Shown: in pieces, positions 23,482 to 35,990 of the stretch
How positions within the stretch are numbered: position 1 is the stretch's first letter
Layout: each line of letters opens with the position of its first letter
Notes under the pieces: model-generated
The model's input: the letters and a program-made list of their open reading frames with translations, nothing else
The model's database searches: none
Told to the model about the DNA's origin: nothing
Position numbers and translations under genes: made by a program
Assembly (NCBI GenBank): GCA_951799425.1
Contig: OX637399.1
Span: 36,491,701-36,555,700 of the forward strand
Length of the DNA: 64,000 bases
Direction of reading: 5' to 3'
From: Ilex aquifolium
Lineage: Eukaryota > Streptophyta > Magnoliopsida > Aquifoliales > Aquifoliaceae

Positions 23482-24998
23482 GTGGAGGGGAATGTCCAAC
23501 TATACCAAACTTCCATCACAATTTCGAACTTGTTAGAAGATGAATCACCAATTTTGATCTCAATATATTGGTTTGGGTTTCAAGTTCTCTTTGCAATGCC
23601 GCAAGAATTAGCTCAATCCGAGTTCGGGAGAAAGAGTTATGTCGGATATAATATTTCATTTTAAAGGAGGACTACTTATTACACAAAACTTGCGTTACAA
23701 TAGAGCCCATGCTAGAGGATTTTTCATGACTTTTGATGTGAATAAAATGGTTAGGGATTGAAGAATTCTTTACAATGCCGCAAGAATCATCTTAATCAGA
23801 GACCGGAGCAAAAAGTTATGTCAGAAATACTAAAGATTGGGAAATTAGTTTTTTTTTTTCCTTGTGGAGGGGAATGGCCAACTATACCAAACTTCCATCT
23901 TCGAACTTGTTAGAAGATGAATCACCAATTTTGATCTCAATATATTGGTTAGGGTTTCAAGTTCTCATTGCAATGCCGCAAGAATTAGCTCAATCAGAGT
24001 TCGGGAGAAAAAGTTATGTCCGATATAATATTTCATTTTAAAGGAGGACTACTTATTACACAAAACTTGCATTACAATAGAGCCCATGCTAGAGGATTTT
24101 TCATGACTTTTGACGTGAATGAAATGGTTAGGGATTGAAGAATTCTTTACAATGCCGCAAGAATCATCTTAATCAGAGACCGGAGCAAAAAGTTATGTCA
24201 GAAATACTAAAGAATGGGAAATTACTTTTTTTTTCCTTGTGGAGGGGAATGGCCAACTTTACCAAACTTCCATCACAATTTCGAACTTGTTAGAAGATGA
24301 ATCACCAATTTTGATCTCAATATATTTGTTAGGGTTTCAAGTTCTCTTTGCAATGCCGTAAGTATTAGCTCAATCAGAGTTCGGGAGAAAAAGTTATGTC
24401 CGATATAATATTTCATTTTAAAGGAGGACTACTTATTACACAAAACTTGCATTACAATAGAACCCATGCTAGAGGATTTTTCATGACTTTTGATGTGAAT
24501 AAAATGGTTAGGGATTGAAGAATTCTTTACAATGCCGCAAGAATCATCTTAATCAGAGACCGGAGCAAAAAGTTATGTCAGAAATACTAAAGAATGGGAA
24601 ATTACTTTTTTTTTCCTTGTGGAGGGGAATAACCAACTATACCAAACTTCCATCACAATTTCGAACTTGTTAGAAGATGAATCACCAATTTTGATCTCAA
24701 TATATTTGTTAGGGTTTCAAGTTCTCTTTGCAATGCCGTAAGTATTAGCTCAATCCGAGTTCGGGAGAAAGAGTTATGTCGGATATAATATTTCATTTTA
24801 AAGGAGGATTACTTATTACACAAAACTTGCGTTACAATAGAGTCCATGCTAGAGGATTTTTCGTGACTTTTGATGTGAATGAAATGGTTAGGGATTGAAG
24901 AATTCTTTACAATGCCGCAAGAATCATCTTAATCAGAGACCGGAGCAAAAAGTTATGTCAGAAATACTGAAGATTGGGAAATTACTTTTTTTTGCCTT
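23482..24998 (+). repeat. Tetramer HOR (1517 bp), start of a third heptamer
   Basis: A 23482, B1 23864, C1/B2 24239, C2 24619. It matches the first four monomers of the heptamer, but its C2 has GGAGCAAAAAG, not the private GGAACAAAAAG, so it lies closer to the ancestral tetramer than the two copies before it. Confidence 0.9.
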
Positions 24999-27900
24999 GT
25001 GGAGGGGAATGTCCAACTATACCAAACTTCCATCACAATTTCGAACTTGTTAGAAGATGAATCACCAATTTTGATCTCAATATATTGGTTTGGGTTTCAA
25101 GTTCTCTTTGCAATGCCGCAAGAATTAGCTCAATCCGAGTTCGGGAGAAAGAGTTATGTCGGATATAATATTTCATTTTAAAGGAGGACTACTTATTACA
25201 CAAAACTTGCGTTACAATAGAGCCCATGCTAGAGGATTTTTCATGACTTTTGATGTGAATAAAATGGTTAGGGATTGAAGAATTCTTTACAATGCCGCTA
25301 GAATCATCTTAATCAGAGACCGGAGCAAAAAGTTATGTCAGAAATACTAAAGATTGGGAAATTAGTTTTTTTTTTTCCTTGTGGAGGGGAATGGCCAACT
25401 ATACCAAACTTCCATCTTCGAACTTGTTAGAAGATGAATCACCAATTTTGATCTCAATATATTGGTTAGGGTTTCAAGTTCTCATTGCAATGCCGCAAGA
25501 ATTAGCTCAATCAGAGTTCGGGAGAAAAAGTTATGTCCGATATAATATTTCATTTTAAAGGAGGACTACTTATTACACAAAACTTGCATTACAATAGAGC
25601 CCATGCTAGAGGATTTTTCATGACTTTTGACGTGAATGAAATGGTTAGGGATTGAAGAATTCTTTACAATGCCGCAAGAATCATCTTAATCAGAGACCGG
25701 AGCAAAAAGTTATGTCAGAAATACTAAAGAATGGGAAATTACTTTTTTTTTCCTTGTGGAGGGGAATGGCCAACTTTACCAAACTTCCATCACAATTTCG
25801 AACTTGTTAGAAGATGAATCACCAATTTTGATCTCAATATATTTGTTAGGGTTTCAAGTTCTCTTTGCAATGCCGTAAGTATTAGCTCAATCCGAGTTCG
25901 GGAGAAAGAGTTATGTCGGATATAATATTTCATTTTAAAGGAGGATTACTTATTACACAAAACTTGCGTTACAATAGAGTCCATGCTAGAGGATTTTTCG
26001 TGACTTTTGATGTGAATGAAATGGTTAGGGATTGAAGAATTCTTTACAATGCCGCAAGAATCATCTTAATCAGAGACCGGAGCAAAAAGTTATGTCAGAA
26101 ATACTGAAGATTGGGAAATTACTTTTTTTTGCCTTGTGGAGGGGAATGTCCAACTATACCAAACTTCCATCACAATTTCGAACTTGTTAGAAGATGAATC
26201 ACCAATTTTGATCTCAATATATTGGTTTGGGTTTCAAGTTCTCTTTGCAATGCCGCAAGAATTAGCTCAATCCGAGTTCGGGAGAAAGAGTTATGTCGGA
26301 TATAATATTTCATTTTAAAGGAGGACTACTTATTACACAAAACTTGCGTTACAATAGAGCCCATGCTAGAGGATTTTTCATGACTTTTGATGTGAATAAA
26401 ATGGTTAGGGATTGAAGAATTCTTTACAATGCCGCAAGAATCATCTTAATCAGAGACCGGAGCAAAAAGTTATGTCAGAAATACTAAAGATTGGGAAATT
26501 AGTTTTTTTTTTTCCTTGTGGAGGGGAATGGCCAACTATACCAAACTTCCATCTTCGAACTTGTTAGAAGATGAATCACCAATTTTGATCTCAATATATT
26601 GGTTAGGGTTTCAAGTTCTCATTGCAATGCCGCAAGAATTAGCTCAATCAGAGTTCGGGAGAAAAAGTTATGTCCGATATAATATTTCATTTTAAAGGAG
26701 GACTACTTATTACACAAAACTTGCATTACAATAGAGCCCATGCTAGAGGATTTTTCATGACTTTTGACGTGAATGAAATGGTTAGGGATTGAAGAATTCT
26801 TTACAATGCCGCAAGAATCATCTTAATCAGAGACCGGAGCAAAAAGTTATGTCAGAAATACTAAAGAATGGGAAATTACTTTTTTTTTCCTTGTGGAGGG
26901 GAATGGCCAACTTTACCAAACTTCCATCACAATTTCGAACTTGTTAGAAGATGAATCACCAATTTTGATCTCAATATATTTGTTAGGGTTTCAAGTTCTC
27001 TTTGCAATGCCGTAAGTATTAGCTCAATCAGAGTTCGGGAGAAAAAGTTATGTCCGATATAATATTTCATTTTAAAGGAGGACTACTTATTACACAAAAC
27101 TTGCATTACAATAGAACCCATGCTAGAGGATTTTTCATGACTTTTGATGTGAATAAAATGGTTAGGGATTGAAGAATTCTTTACAATGCCGCAAGAATCA
27201 TCTTAATCAGAGACCGGAGCAAAAAGTTATGTCAGAAATACTAAAGAATGGGAAATTACTTTTTTTTTCCTTGTGGAGGGGAATAACCAACTATACCAAA
27301 CTTCCATCACAATTTCGAACTTGTTAGAAGATGAATCACCAATTTTGATCTCAATATATTTGTTAGGGTTTCAAGTTCTCTTTGCAATGCCGTAAGTATT
27401 AGCTCAATCCGAGTTCGGGAGAAAGAGTTATGTCGGATATAATATTTCATTTTAAAGGAGGATTACTTATTACACAAAACTTGCGTTACAATAGAGTCCA
27501 TGCTAGAGGATTTTTCGTGACTTTTGATGTGAATGAAATGGTTAGGGATTGAAGAATTCTTTACAATGCCGCAAGAATCATCTTAATCAGAGACCGGAGC
27601 AAAAAGTTATGTCAGAAATACTGAAGATTGGGAAATTACTTTTTTTTGCCTTGTGGAGGGGAATGTCCAACTATACCAAACTTCCATCACAATTTCGAAC
27701 TTGTTAGAAGATGAATCACCAATTTTGATCTCAATATATTGGTTTGGGTTTCAAGTTCTCTTTGCAATGCCGCAAGAATTAGCTCAATCCGAGTTCGGGA
27801 GAAAGAGTTATGTCGGATATAATATTTCATTTTAAAGGAGGACTACTTATTACACAAAACTTGCGTTACAATAGAGCCCATGCTAGAGGATTTTTCATGA

Positions 27901-28789
27901 CTTTTGATGTGAATAAAATGGTTAGGGATTGAAGAATTCTTTACAATGCCGCTAGAATCATCTTAATCAGAGACCGGAGCAAAAAGTTATGTCAGAAATA
28001 CTAAAGATTGGGAAATTAGTTTTTTTTTTTCCTTGTGGAGGGGAATGGCCAACTATACCAAACTTCCATCTTCGAACTTGTTAGAAGATGAATCACCAAT
28101 TTTGATCTCAATATATTGGTTAGGGTTTCAAGTTCTCATTGCAATGCCGCAAGAATTAGCTCAATCAGAGTTCGGGAGAAAAAGTTATGTCCGATATAAT
28201 ATTTCATTTTAAAGGAGGACTACTTATTACACAAAACTTGCATTACAATAGAGCCCATGCTAGAGGATTTTTCATGACTTTTGACGTGAATGAAATGGTT
28301 AGGGATTGAAGAATTCTTTACAATGCCGCAAGAATCATCTTAATCAGAGACCGGAGCAAAAAGTTATGTCAGAAATACTAAAGAATGGGAAATTACTTTT
28401 TTTTTCCTTGTGGAGGGGAATGGCCAACTTTACCAAACTTCCATCACAATTTCGAACTTGTTAGAAGATGAATCACCAATTTTGATCTCAATATATTTGT
28501 TAGGGTTTCAAGTTCTCTTTGCAATGCCGTAAGTATTAGCTCAATCCGAGTTCGGGAGAAAGAGTTATGTCGGATATAATATTTCATTTTAAAGGAGGAC
28601 TACTTATTACACAAAACTTGCGTTACAATAGAGTCCATGCTAGAGGATTTTTCATGACTTTTGATGTGAATGAAATGGTTAGGGATTGAAGAATTCTTTA
28701 CAATTCCGCAAGAATCATCTTAATCAGAGACCGGAGCAAAAAGTTATGTCAGAAATACTGAAGATTGGGAAATTACTTTTTTTTGCCTT
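24999..28789 (+). repeat. Mixed trimer/tetramer HOR block
   Basis: Ten monomers: A 24999, B1 25381, C1/C2 hybrid 25756, A 26136, B1 26518, C1/B2 26893, C2 27273, A 27653, B1 28035, C1 28410. The A copies at 24999 and 27653 share the private CCGCTAGAATC and are 2654 bp apart, marking a 7-mer duplication with a different composition from the upstream heptamer. The C at 25756 starts as C1 (AACTTT) and ends as C2 (GAGGATTAC, TTTCGTGAC). Confidence 0.9.
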
Positions 28790-29925
28790 GTGGAGGGGAA
28801 TGTCCAACTATACCAAACTTCCATCACAATTTCGAACTTGTTAGAAGATGAATCACCAATTTTGATCTCAATATATTGGTTTGGGTTTCAAGTTCTCTTT
28901 GCAATGCCGCAAGAATTAGCTCAATCCGAGTTCGGGAGAAAGAGTTATGTCGGATATAATATTTCATTTTAAAGGAGGACTACTTATTACACAAAACTTG
29001 CGTTACAATAGAGCCCATGCTAGAGGATTTTTCATGACTTTTGATGTGAATAAAATGGTTAGGGATTGAAGAATTCTTTACAATGCCGCAAGAATCACCT
29101 TAATCAGAGACCGGAGCAAAAAGTTATGTCAGAAATACTAAAGATTGGGAAATTAGTTTTTTTTTTCCTTGTGGAGGGGAATGGCCAACTATACCAAACT
29201 TCCATCTTCGAACTTGTTAGAAGATGAATCACCAATTTTGATCTCCATATATTGGTTAGGGTTTCAAGTTCTCATTGCAATGCCGCAAGAATTAGCTCAA
29301 TCAGAGTTCGGGAGAAAAAGTTATGTCCGATATAATATTTCATTTTAAAGGAGGACTACTTATTACACAAAACTTGCATTACAATAGAGCCCATGCTAGA
29401 GGATTTCTCATGACTTTTGATGTGAATAAAATGGTTAGGGATTGAAGAATTCTTTACAATGCCGCAAGAATCATCTTAATCAGAGACCGGAGCAAAAAGT
29501 TATGTCAGAAATACTAAAGAATGGGAAATTACTTTTTTTTTCCTTGTGGAGGGGAATGACCAACTATACCAAACTTCCATCACAATTTCGAACTTGTTAG
29601 AAGATGAATCACCAATTTTGATCTCAATATATTTGTTAGGGTTTCAAGTTCTCTTTGCAATGCCGTAAGTATTAGCTCAATCCGAGTTCGGGAGAAAGAG
29701 TTATGTCGGATATAATATTTCATTTTAAAGGAGGATTACTTATTACACAAAACTTGCGTTACAATAGAGTCCATGCTAGAGGATTTTTCATGACTTTTGA
29801 TGTGAATGAAATGGTTAGGGATTGAAGAATTCTTTACAATGCCGCAAGAATCATCTTAATCAGAGACCGGAGCAAAAAGTTATGTCAGAAATACTGAAGA
29901 TTGGGAAATTACTTTTTTTTGCCTT
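28790..29925 (+). repeat. Transitional trimer A-B2'-C3
   Basis: A 28790 (private AATCACCTT), B2' 29171 (CTCCATATA and TTTCTCATG) and C3 29546 (GAATGACC). This is the last trimer with an ordinary A before the A2 subfamily begins. Its composition repeats the trimer at 14759-15894. Confidence 0.92.
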
Positions 29926-32900
29926 GTGGAGGGGAATGTCCAACTATACCAAACTTCCATCACAATTTCGAACTTGTTAGAAGATGAATCACCAATTTTG
30001 ATCTGAATATATTGGTTTGGGTTTCAAGTTCCCTTTGCAATGCCGCAAGAATTAGCTCAATCCGAGTTCGGGAGAAAGAGTTATGTCGGATATAATATTT
30101 CATTTTAAAGGAGGACTACTTATTAAACAAAACTTGCGTTACAATAGAGCCCATGCTAGAGGATTTTTCATGACTTTTGATGTGAATAAAATGGTTAGGG
30201 ATTGAAGAATTCTTTACAATGCCGCAAGAATCATCTTAATCAGAGACCGGAGCAAAAAGTTATGTCAGAAATACTAAAGATTGGGAAATTACTTTTTTTT
30301 TTTCCTTGTGGAGGGGAATGGCCAACTATACCAAACTTCCATCTTCGAACTTGTTAGAAGATGAATCACCAATTTTGATCTCAATATATTGGTTAGGGTT
30401 TCAAGTTCTCATTGCAATGCCGCAAGAATTAGCTCAATCAGAGTTCGGGAGAAAAAGTTATGTCCGATATAATATTTCATTTTAAAGGAGGACTACTTAT
30501 TACACAAAACTTGCATTACAATAGAGCCCATGCTAGAGGATTTTTCATGACTTTTGACGTGAATGAAATGGTTAGGGATTGAAGAATTCTTTACAATGCC
30601 GCAAGAATCATCTTAATCAGAGACCGGAGCAAAAAGTTATGTCAGAAATACTAAAGAATGGGAAATTACTTTTTTTTTCCTTGTGGAGGGGAATGGCCAA
30701 CTATACCAAACTTCCATCACAATTTCGAACTTGTTAGAAGATGAATCACCAATTTTGATCTCAATATATTTGTTAGGGTTTCAAGTTCTCTTTGCAATGC
30801 CGTAAGTATTAGCTCAATCCGAGTTCGGGAGAAAGAGTTATGTCGGATATAATATTTCATTTTAAAGGAGGACTACTTATTACACAAAACTTGCGTTACA
30901 ATAGAGCCCATGCTAGAGGATTTTTCATGACTTTTGATGTGAATAAAATGGTTAGGGATTGAAGAATTCTTTACAATGCCGCAAGAATCATCTTAATCAG
31001 AGACCGGAGCAAAAAGTTATGTCAGAAATACTAAAGATTGGGAAATTACTTTTTTTTTTTCCTTGTGGAGGGGAATGGCCAACTATACCAAACTTCGATC
31101 TTCGAACTTGTTAGAAGATGAATCACCAATTTTGATCTCAATATATTGGTTAGGGTTTCAAGTTCTCATTGCAATGCCGCAAGAATTAGCTCAATCAGAG
31201 TTCGGGAGAAAAAGTTATGTCCGATATAATATTTCATTTTAAAGGAGGACTACTTATTACACAAAACTTGCATTACAATAGAGCCCATGCTAGAGGATTT
31301 TTCATGACTTTTGACGTGAATGAAATGGTTAGGGATTGAAGAATTCTTTACAATGCCGCAAGAATCATCTTAATCAGAGACCGGAGCAAAAAGTTATGTC
31401 AGAAATACTAAAGAATGGGAAATTACTTTTTTTTTCCTTGTGGAGGGGAATGGCCAACTTTACCAAACTTCCATCACAATTTCGAACTTGTTAGAAGATG
31501 AATCACCAATTTTGATCTCAATATATTTGTTAGGGTTTCAAGTTCTCTTTGCAATGCCGTAAGTATTAGCTCAATCCGAGTTCGGGAGAAAGAGTTATGT
31601 CGGATATAATATTTCATTTTAAAGGAGGACTACTTATTACACAAAACTTGCGTTACAATAGAGCCCATGCTAGAGGATTTTTCATGACTTTTGATGTGAA
31701 TAAAATGGTTAGGGATTGAAGAATTCTTTACAATGCCGCAAGAATCATCTTAATCAGAGACCGGAGCAAAAAGTTATGTCAGAAATACTAAAGAATGGGA
31801 AATTACTTTTTTTTTCCTTGTGGAGGGGAATGACCAACTATACCAAACTTCCATCACAATTTCGAACTTGTTAGAAGATGAATCACCAATTTTGATCTCA
31901 ATATATTTGTTAGGGTTTCAAGTTCTCTTTGCAATGCCGTAAGTATTAGCTCAATCCGAGTTCGGGAGAAAGAGTTATGTCGGATATAATATTTCATTTT
32001 AAAGGAGGATTACTTATTACACAAAACTTGCGTTACAATAGAGTCCATGCTAGAGGATTTTTCATGACTTTTGATGTGAATGAAATGGTTAGGGATTGAA
32101 GAATTCTTTACAATGCCGCAAGAATCATCTTAATCAGAGACCGGAGCAAAAAGTTATGTCAGAAATACTGAAGATTGGGAAATTACTTTTTTTTGCCTTG
32201 TGGAGGGGAATGTCCAACTATACCAAACTTCCATCACAATTTCGAACTTGTTAGAAGATGAATCACCAATTTTGATCTCAATATATTGGTTTGGGTTTCA
32301 AGTTCCCTTTGCAATGCCGCAAGAATTAGCTCAATCCGAGTTCGGGAGAAAGAGTTATGTCGGATATAATATTTCATTTTAAAGGAGGACTACTTATTAA
32401 ACAAAACTTGCGTTACAATAGAGCCCATGCTAGAGGATTTTTCATGACTTTTGATGTGAATAAAATGGTTAGGGATTGAAGAATTCTTTACAATGCCGCA
32501 AGAATCATCTTAATCAGAGACCGGAGCAAAAAGTTATGTCAGAAATACTAAAGATTGGGAAATTAGTTTTTTTTTTTCCTTGTGGAGGGGAATGGCCAAC
32601 TATACCAAACTTCCATCTTCGAACTTGTTAGAAGATGAATCACCAATTTTGATCTCAATATATTGGTTAGGGTTTCAAGTTCTCATTGCAATGCCGCAAG
32701 AATTAGCTCAATCAGAGTTCGGGAGAAAAAGTTATGTCCGATATAATATTTCATTTTAAAGGAGGACTACTTATTACACAAAACTTGCATTACAATAGAG
32801 CCCATGCTAGAGGATTTTTCATGACTTTTGACGTGAATGAAATGGTTAGGGATTGAAGAATTCTTTACAATGCCGCAAGAATCATCTTAATCAGAGACCG

Positions 32901-35900
32901 GAGCAAAAAGTTATGTCAGAAATACTAAAGAATGGGAAATTACTTTTTTTTTCCTTGTGGAGGGGAATGGCCAACTTTACCAAACTTCCATCACAATTTC
33001 GAACTTGTTAGAAGATGAATCACCAATTTTGATCTCAATATATTTGTTAGGGTTTCAAGTTCTCTTTGCAATGCCGTAAGTATTAGCTCAATCCGAGTTC
33101 GGGAGAAAGAGTTATGTCGGATATAATATTTCATTTTAAAGGAGGACTACTTATTACACAAAACTTGCGTTACAATAGAGCCCATGCTAGAGGATTTTTC
33201 ATGACTTTTGATGTGAATAAAATGGTTAGGGATTGAAGAATTCTTTACAATGCCGCAAGAATCATCTTAATCAGAGACCGGAGCAAAAAGTTATGTCAGA
33301 AATACTAAAGAATGGGAAATTACTTTTTTTTTCCTTGTGGAGGGGAATGACCAACTATACCAAACTTCCATCACAATTTCGAACTTGTTAGAAGATGAAT
33401 CACCAATTTTGATCTCAATATATTTGTTAGGGTTTCAAGTTCTCTTTGCAATGCCGTAAGTATTAGCTCAATCCGAGTTCGGGAGAAAGAGTTATGTCGG
33501 ATATAATATTTCATTTTAAAGGAGGATTACTTATTACACAAAACTTGCGTTACAATAGAGTCCATGCTAGAGGATTTTTCATGACTTTTGATGTGAATGA
33601 AATGGTTAGGGATTGAAGAATTCTTTACAATGCCGCAAGAATCATCTTAATCAGAGACCGGAGCAAAAAGTTATGTCAGAAATACTGAAGATTGGGAAAT
33701 TACTTTTTTTTGCCTTGTGGAGGGGAATGTCCAACTATACCAAACTTCCATCACAATTTCGAACTTGTTAGAAGATGAATCACCAATTTTGATCTCAATA
33801 TATTGGTTTGGGTTTCAAGTTCCCTTTGCAATGCCGCAAGAATTAGCTCAATCCGAGTTCGGGAGAAAGAGTTATGTCGGATATAATATTTCATTTTAAA
33901 GGAGGACTACTTATTAAACAAAACTTGCGTTACAATAGAGCCCATGCTAGAGGATTTTTCATGACTTTTGATGTGAATAAAATGGTTAGGGATTGAAGAA
34001 TTCTTTACAATGCCGCAAGAATCATCTTAATCAGAGACCGGAGCAAAAAGTTATGTCAGAAATACTAAAGATTGGGAAATTAGTTTTTTTTTTTCCTTGT
34101 GGAGGGGAATGGCCAACTATACCAAACTTCCATCTTCGAACTTGTTAGAAGATGAATCACCAATTTTGATCTCAATATATTGGTTAGGGTTTCAAGTTCT
34201 CATTGCAATGCCGCAAGAATTAGCTCAATCAGAGTTCGGGAGAAAAAGTTATGTCCGATATAATATTTCATTTTAAAGGAGGACTACTTATTACACAAAA
34301 CTTGCATTACAATAGAGCCCATGCTAGAGGATTTTTCATGACTTTTGACGTGAATGAAATGGTTAGGGATTGAAGAATTCTTTACAATGCCGCAAGAATC
34401 ATCTTAATCAGAGACCGGAGCAAAAAGTTATGTCAGAAATACTAAAGAATGGGAAATTACTTTTTTTTTCCTTGTGGAGGGGAATGGCCAACTATACCAA
34501 ACTTCCATCACAATTTCGAACTTGTTAGAAGATGAATCACCAATTTTGATCTCAATATATTTGTTAGGGTTTCAAGTTCTCTTTGCAATGCCGTAAGTAT
34601 TAGCTCAATCCGAGTTCGGGAGAAAGAGTTATGTCGGATATAATATTTCATTTTAAAGGAGGATTACTTATTACACAAAACTTGCGTTACAATAGAGTCC
34701 ATGCTAGAGGATTTTTCATGACTTTTGATGTGAATGAAATGGTTAGGGATTGAAGAATTCTTTACAATGCCGCAAGAATCATCTTAATCAGAGACCGGAA
34801 CAAAAAGTTATGTCAGAAATACTGAAGATTGGGAAATTACTTTTTTTTGCCTTGTGGAGGGGAATATCCAACTATACCAAACTTCCATCACAATTTCGAA
34901 CTTGTTAGAAGATGAATCACCAATTTTGATCTCAATATATTGGTTTGGGTTTCAAGTTCCCTTTGCAATGCCGCAAGAATTAGCTCAATCCGAGTTCGGG
35001 AGAAAGAGTTATGTCGGATATAATATTTCATTTTAAAGGAGGACTACTTATTAAACAAAACTTGCGTTACAATAGAGCCCATGCTAGAGGATTTTTCATG
35101 ACTTTTGATGTGAATAAAATGGTTAGGGATTGAAGAATTCTTTACAATGCCGCAAGAATCATCTTAATCAGAGACCGGAGCAAAAAGTTATGTCAGAAAT
35201 ACTAAAGATTGGGAAATTAGTTTTTTTTTTTCCTTGTGGAGGGGAATGGCCAACTATACCAAACTTCCATCTTCGAACTTGTTAGAAGATGAATCACCAA
35301 TTTTGATCTCAATATATTGGTTAGGGTTTCAAGTTCTCATTGCAATGCCGCAAGAATTAGCTCAATCAGAGTTCGGGAGAAAAAGTTATGTCCGATATAA
35401 TATTTCATTTTAAAGGAGGACTACTTATTACACAAAACTTGCATTACAATAGAGCCCATGCTAGAGGATTTTTCATGACTTTTGACGTGAATGAAATGGT
35501 TAGGGATTGAAGAATTCTTTACAATGCCGCAAGAATCATCTTAATCAGAGACCGGAGCAAAAAGTTATGTCAGAAATACTAAAGAATGGGAAATTACTTT
35601 TTTTTTCCTTGTGGAGGGGAATGGCCAACTATACCAAACTTCCATCACAATTTCGAACTTGTTAGAAGATGAATCACCAATTTTGATCTCAATATATTTG
35701 TTAGGGTTTCAAGTTCTCTTTGCAATGCCGTAAGTATTAGCTCAATCCGAGTTCGGGAGAAAGAGTTATGTCGGATATAATATTTCATTTTAAAGGAGGA
35801 TTACTTATTACACAAAACTTGCGTTACAATAGAGTCCATGCTAGAGGATTTTTCATGACTTTTGATGTGAATGAAATGGTTAGGGATTGAAGAATTCTTT

Positions 35901-35990
35901 ACAATGCCGCAAGAATCATCTTAATCAGAGACCGGAACAAAAAGTTATGTCAGAAATACTGAAGATTGGGAAATTACTTTTTTTTGCCTT
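29926..35990 (+). repeat. A2-subfamily block with hexamer, tetramer and trimers
   Basis: Sixteen monomers: A2 29926, B1 30308, C/A 30683, B' 31065, C/A 31440, C3 31820; A2 32200, B1 32582, C/A 32957, C3 33337; A2 33717, B1 34099, C 34474; A3 34854, B1 35236, C 35611. A2 is marked by GTTCCCTTTGC and TTATTAAAC. C/A monomers start as C (TATTTG, GCCGTAAG) and end as A (GCCCAT, GAATAAAATGG). The A2 at 29926 has ATCTGAATA instead of ATCTCAATA, giving a stop in the frame that is open elsewhere. Confidence 0.9.
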
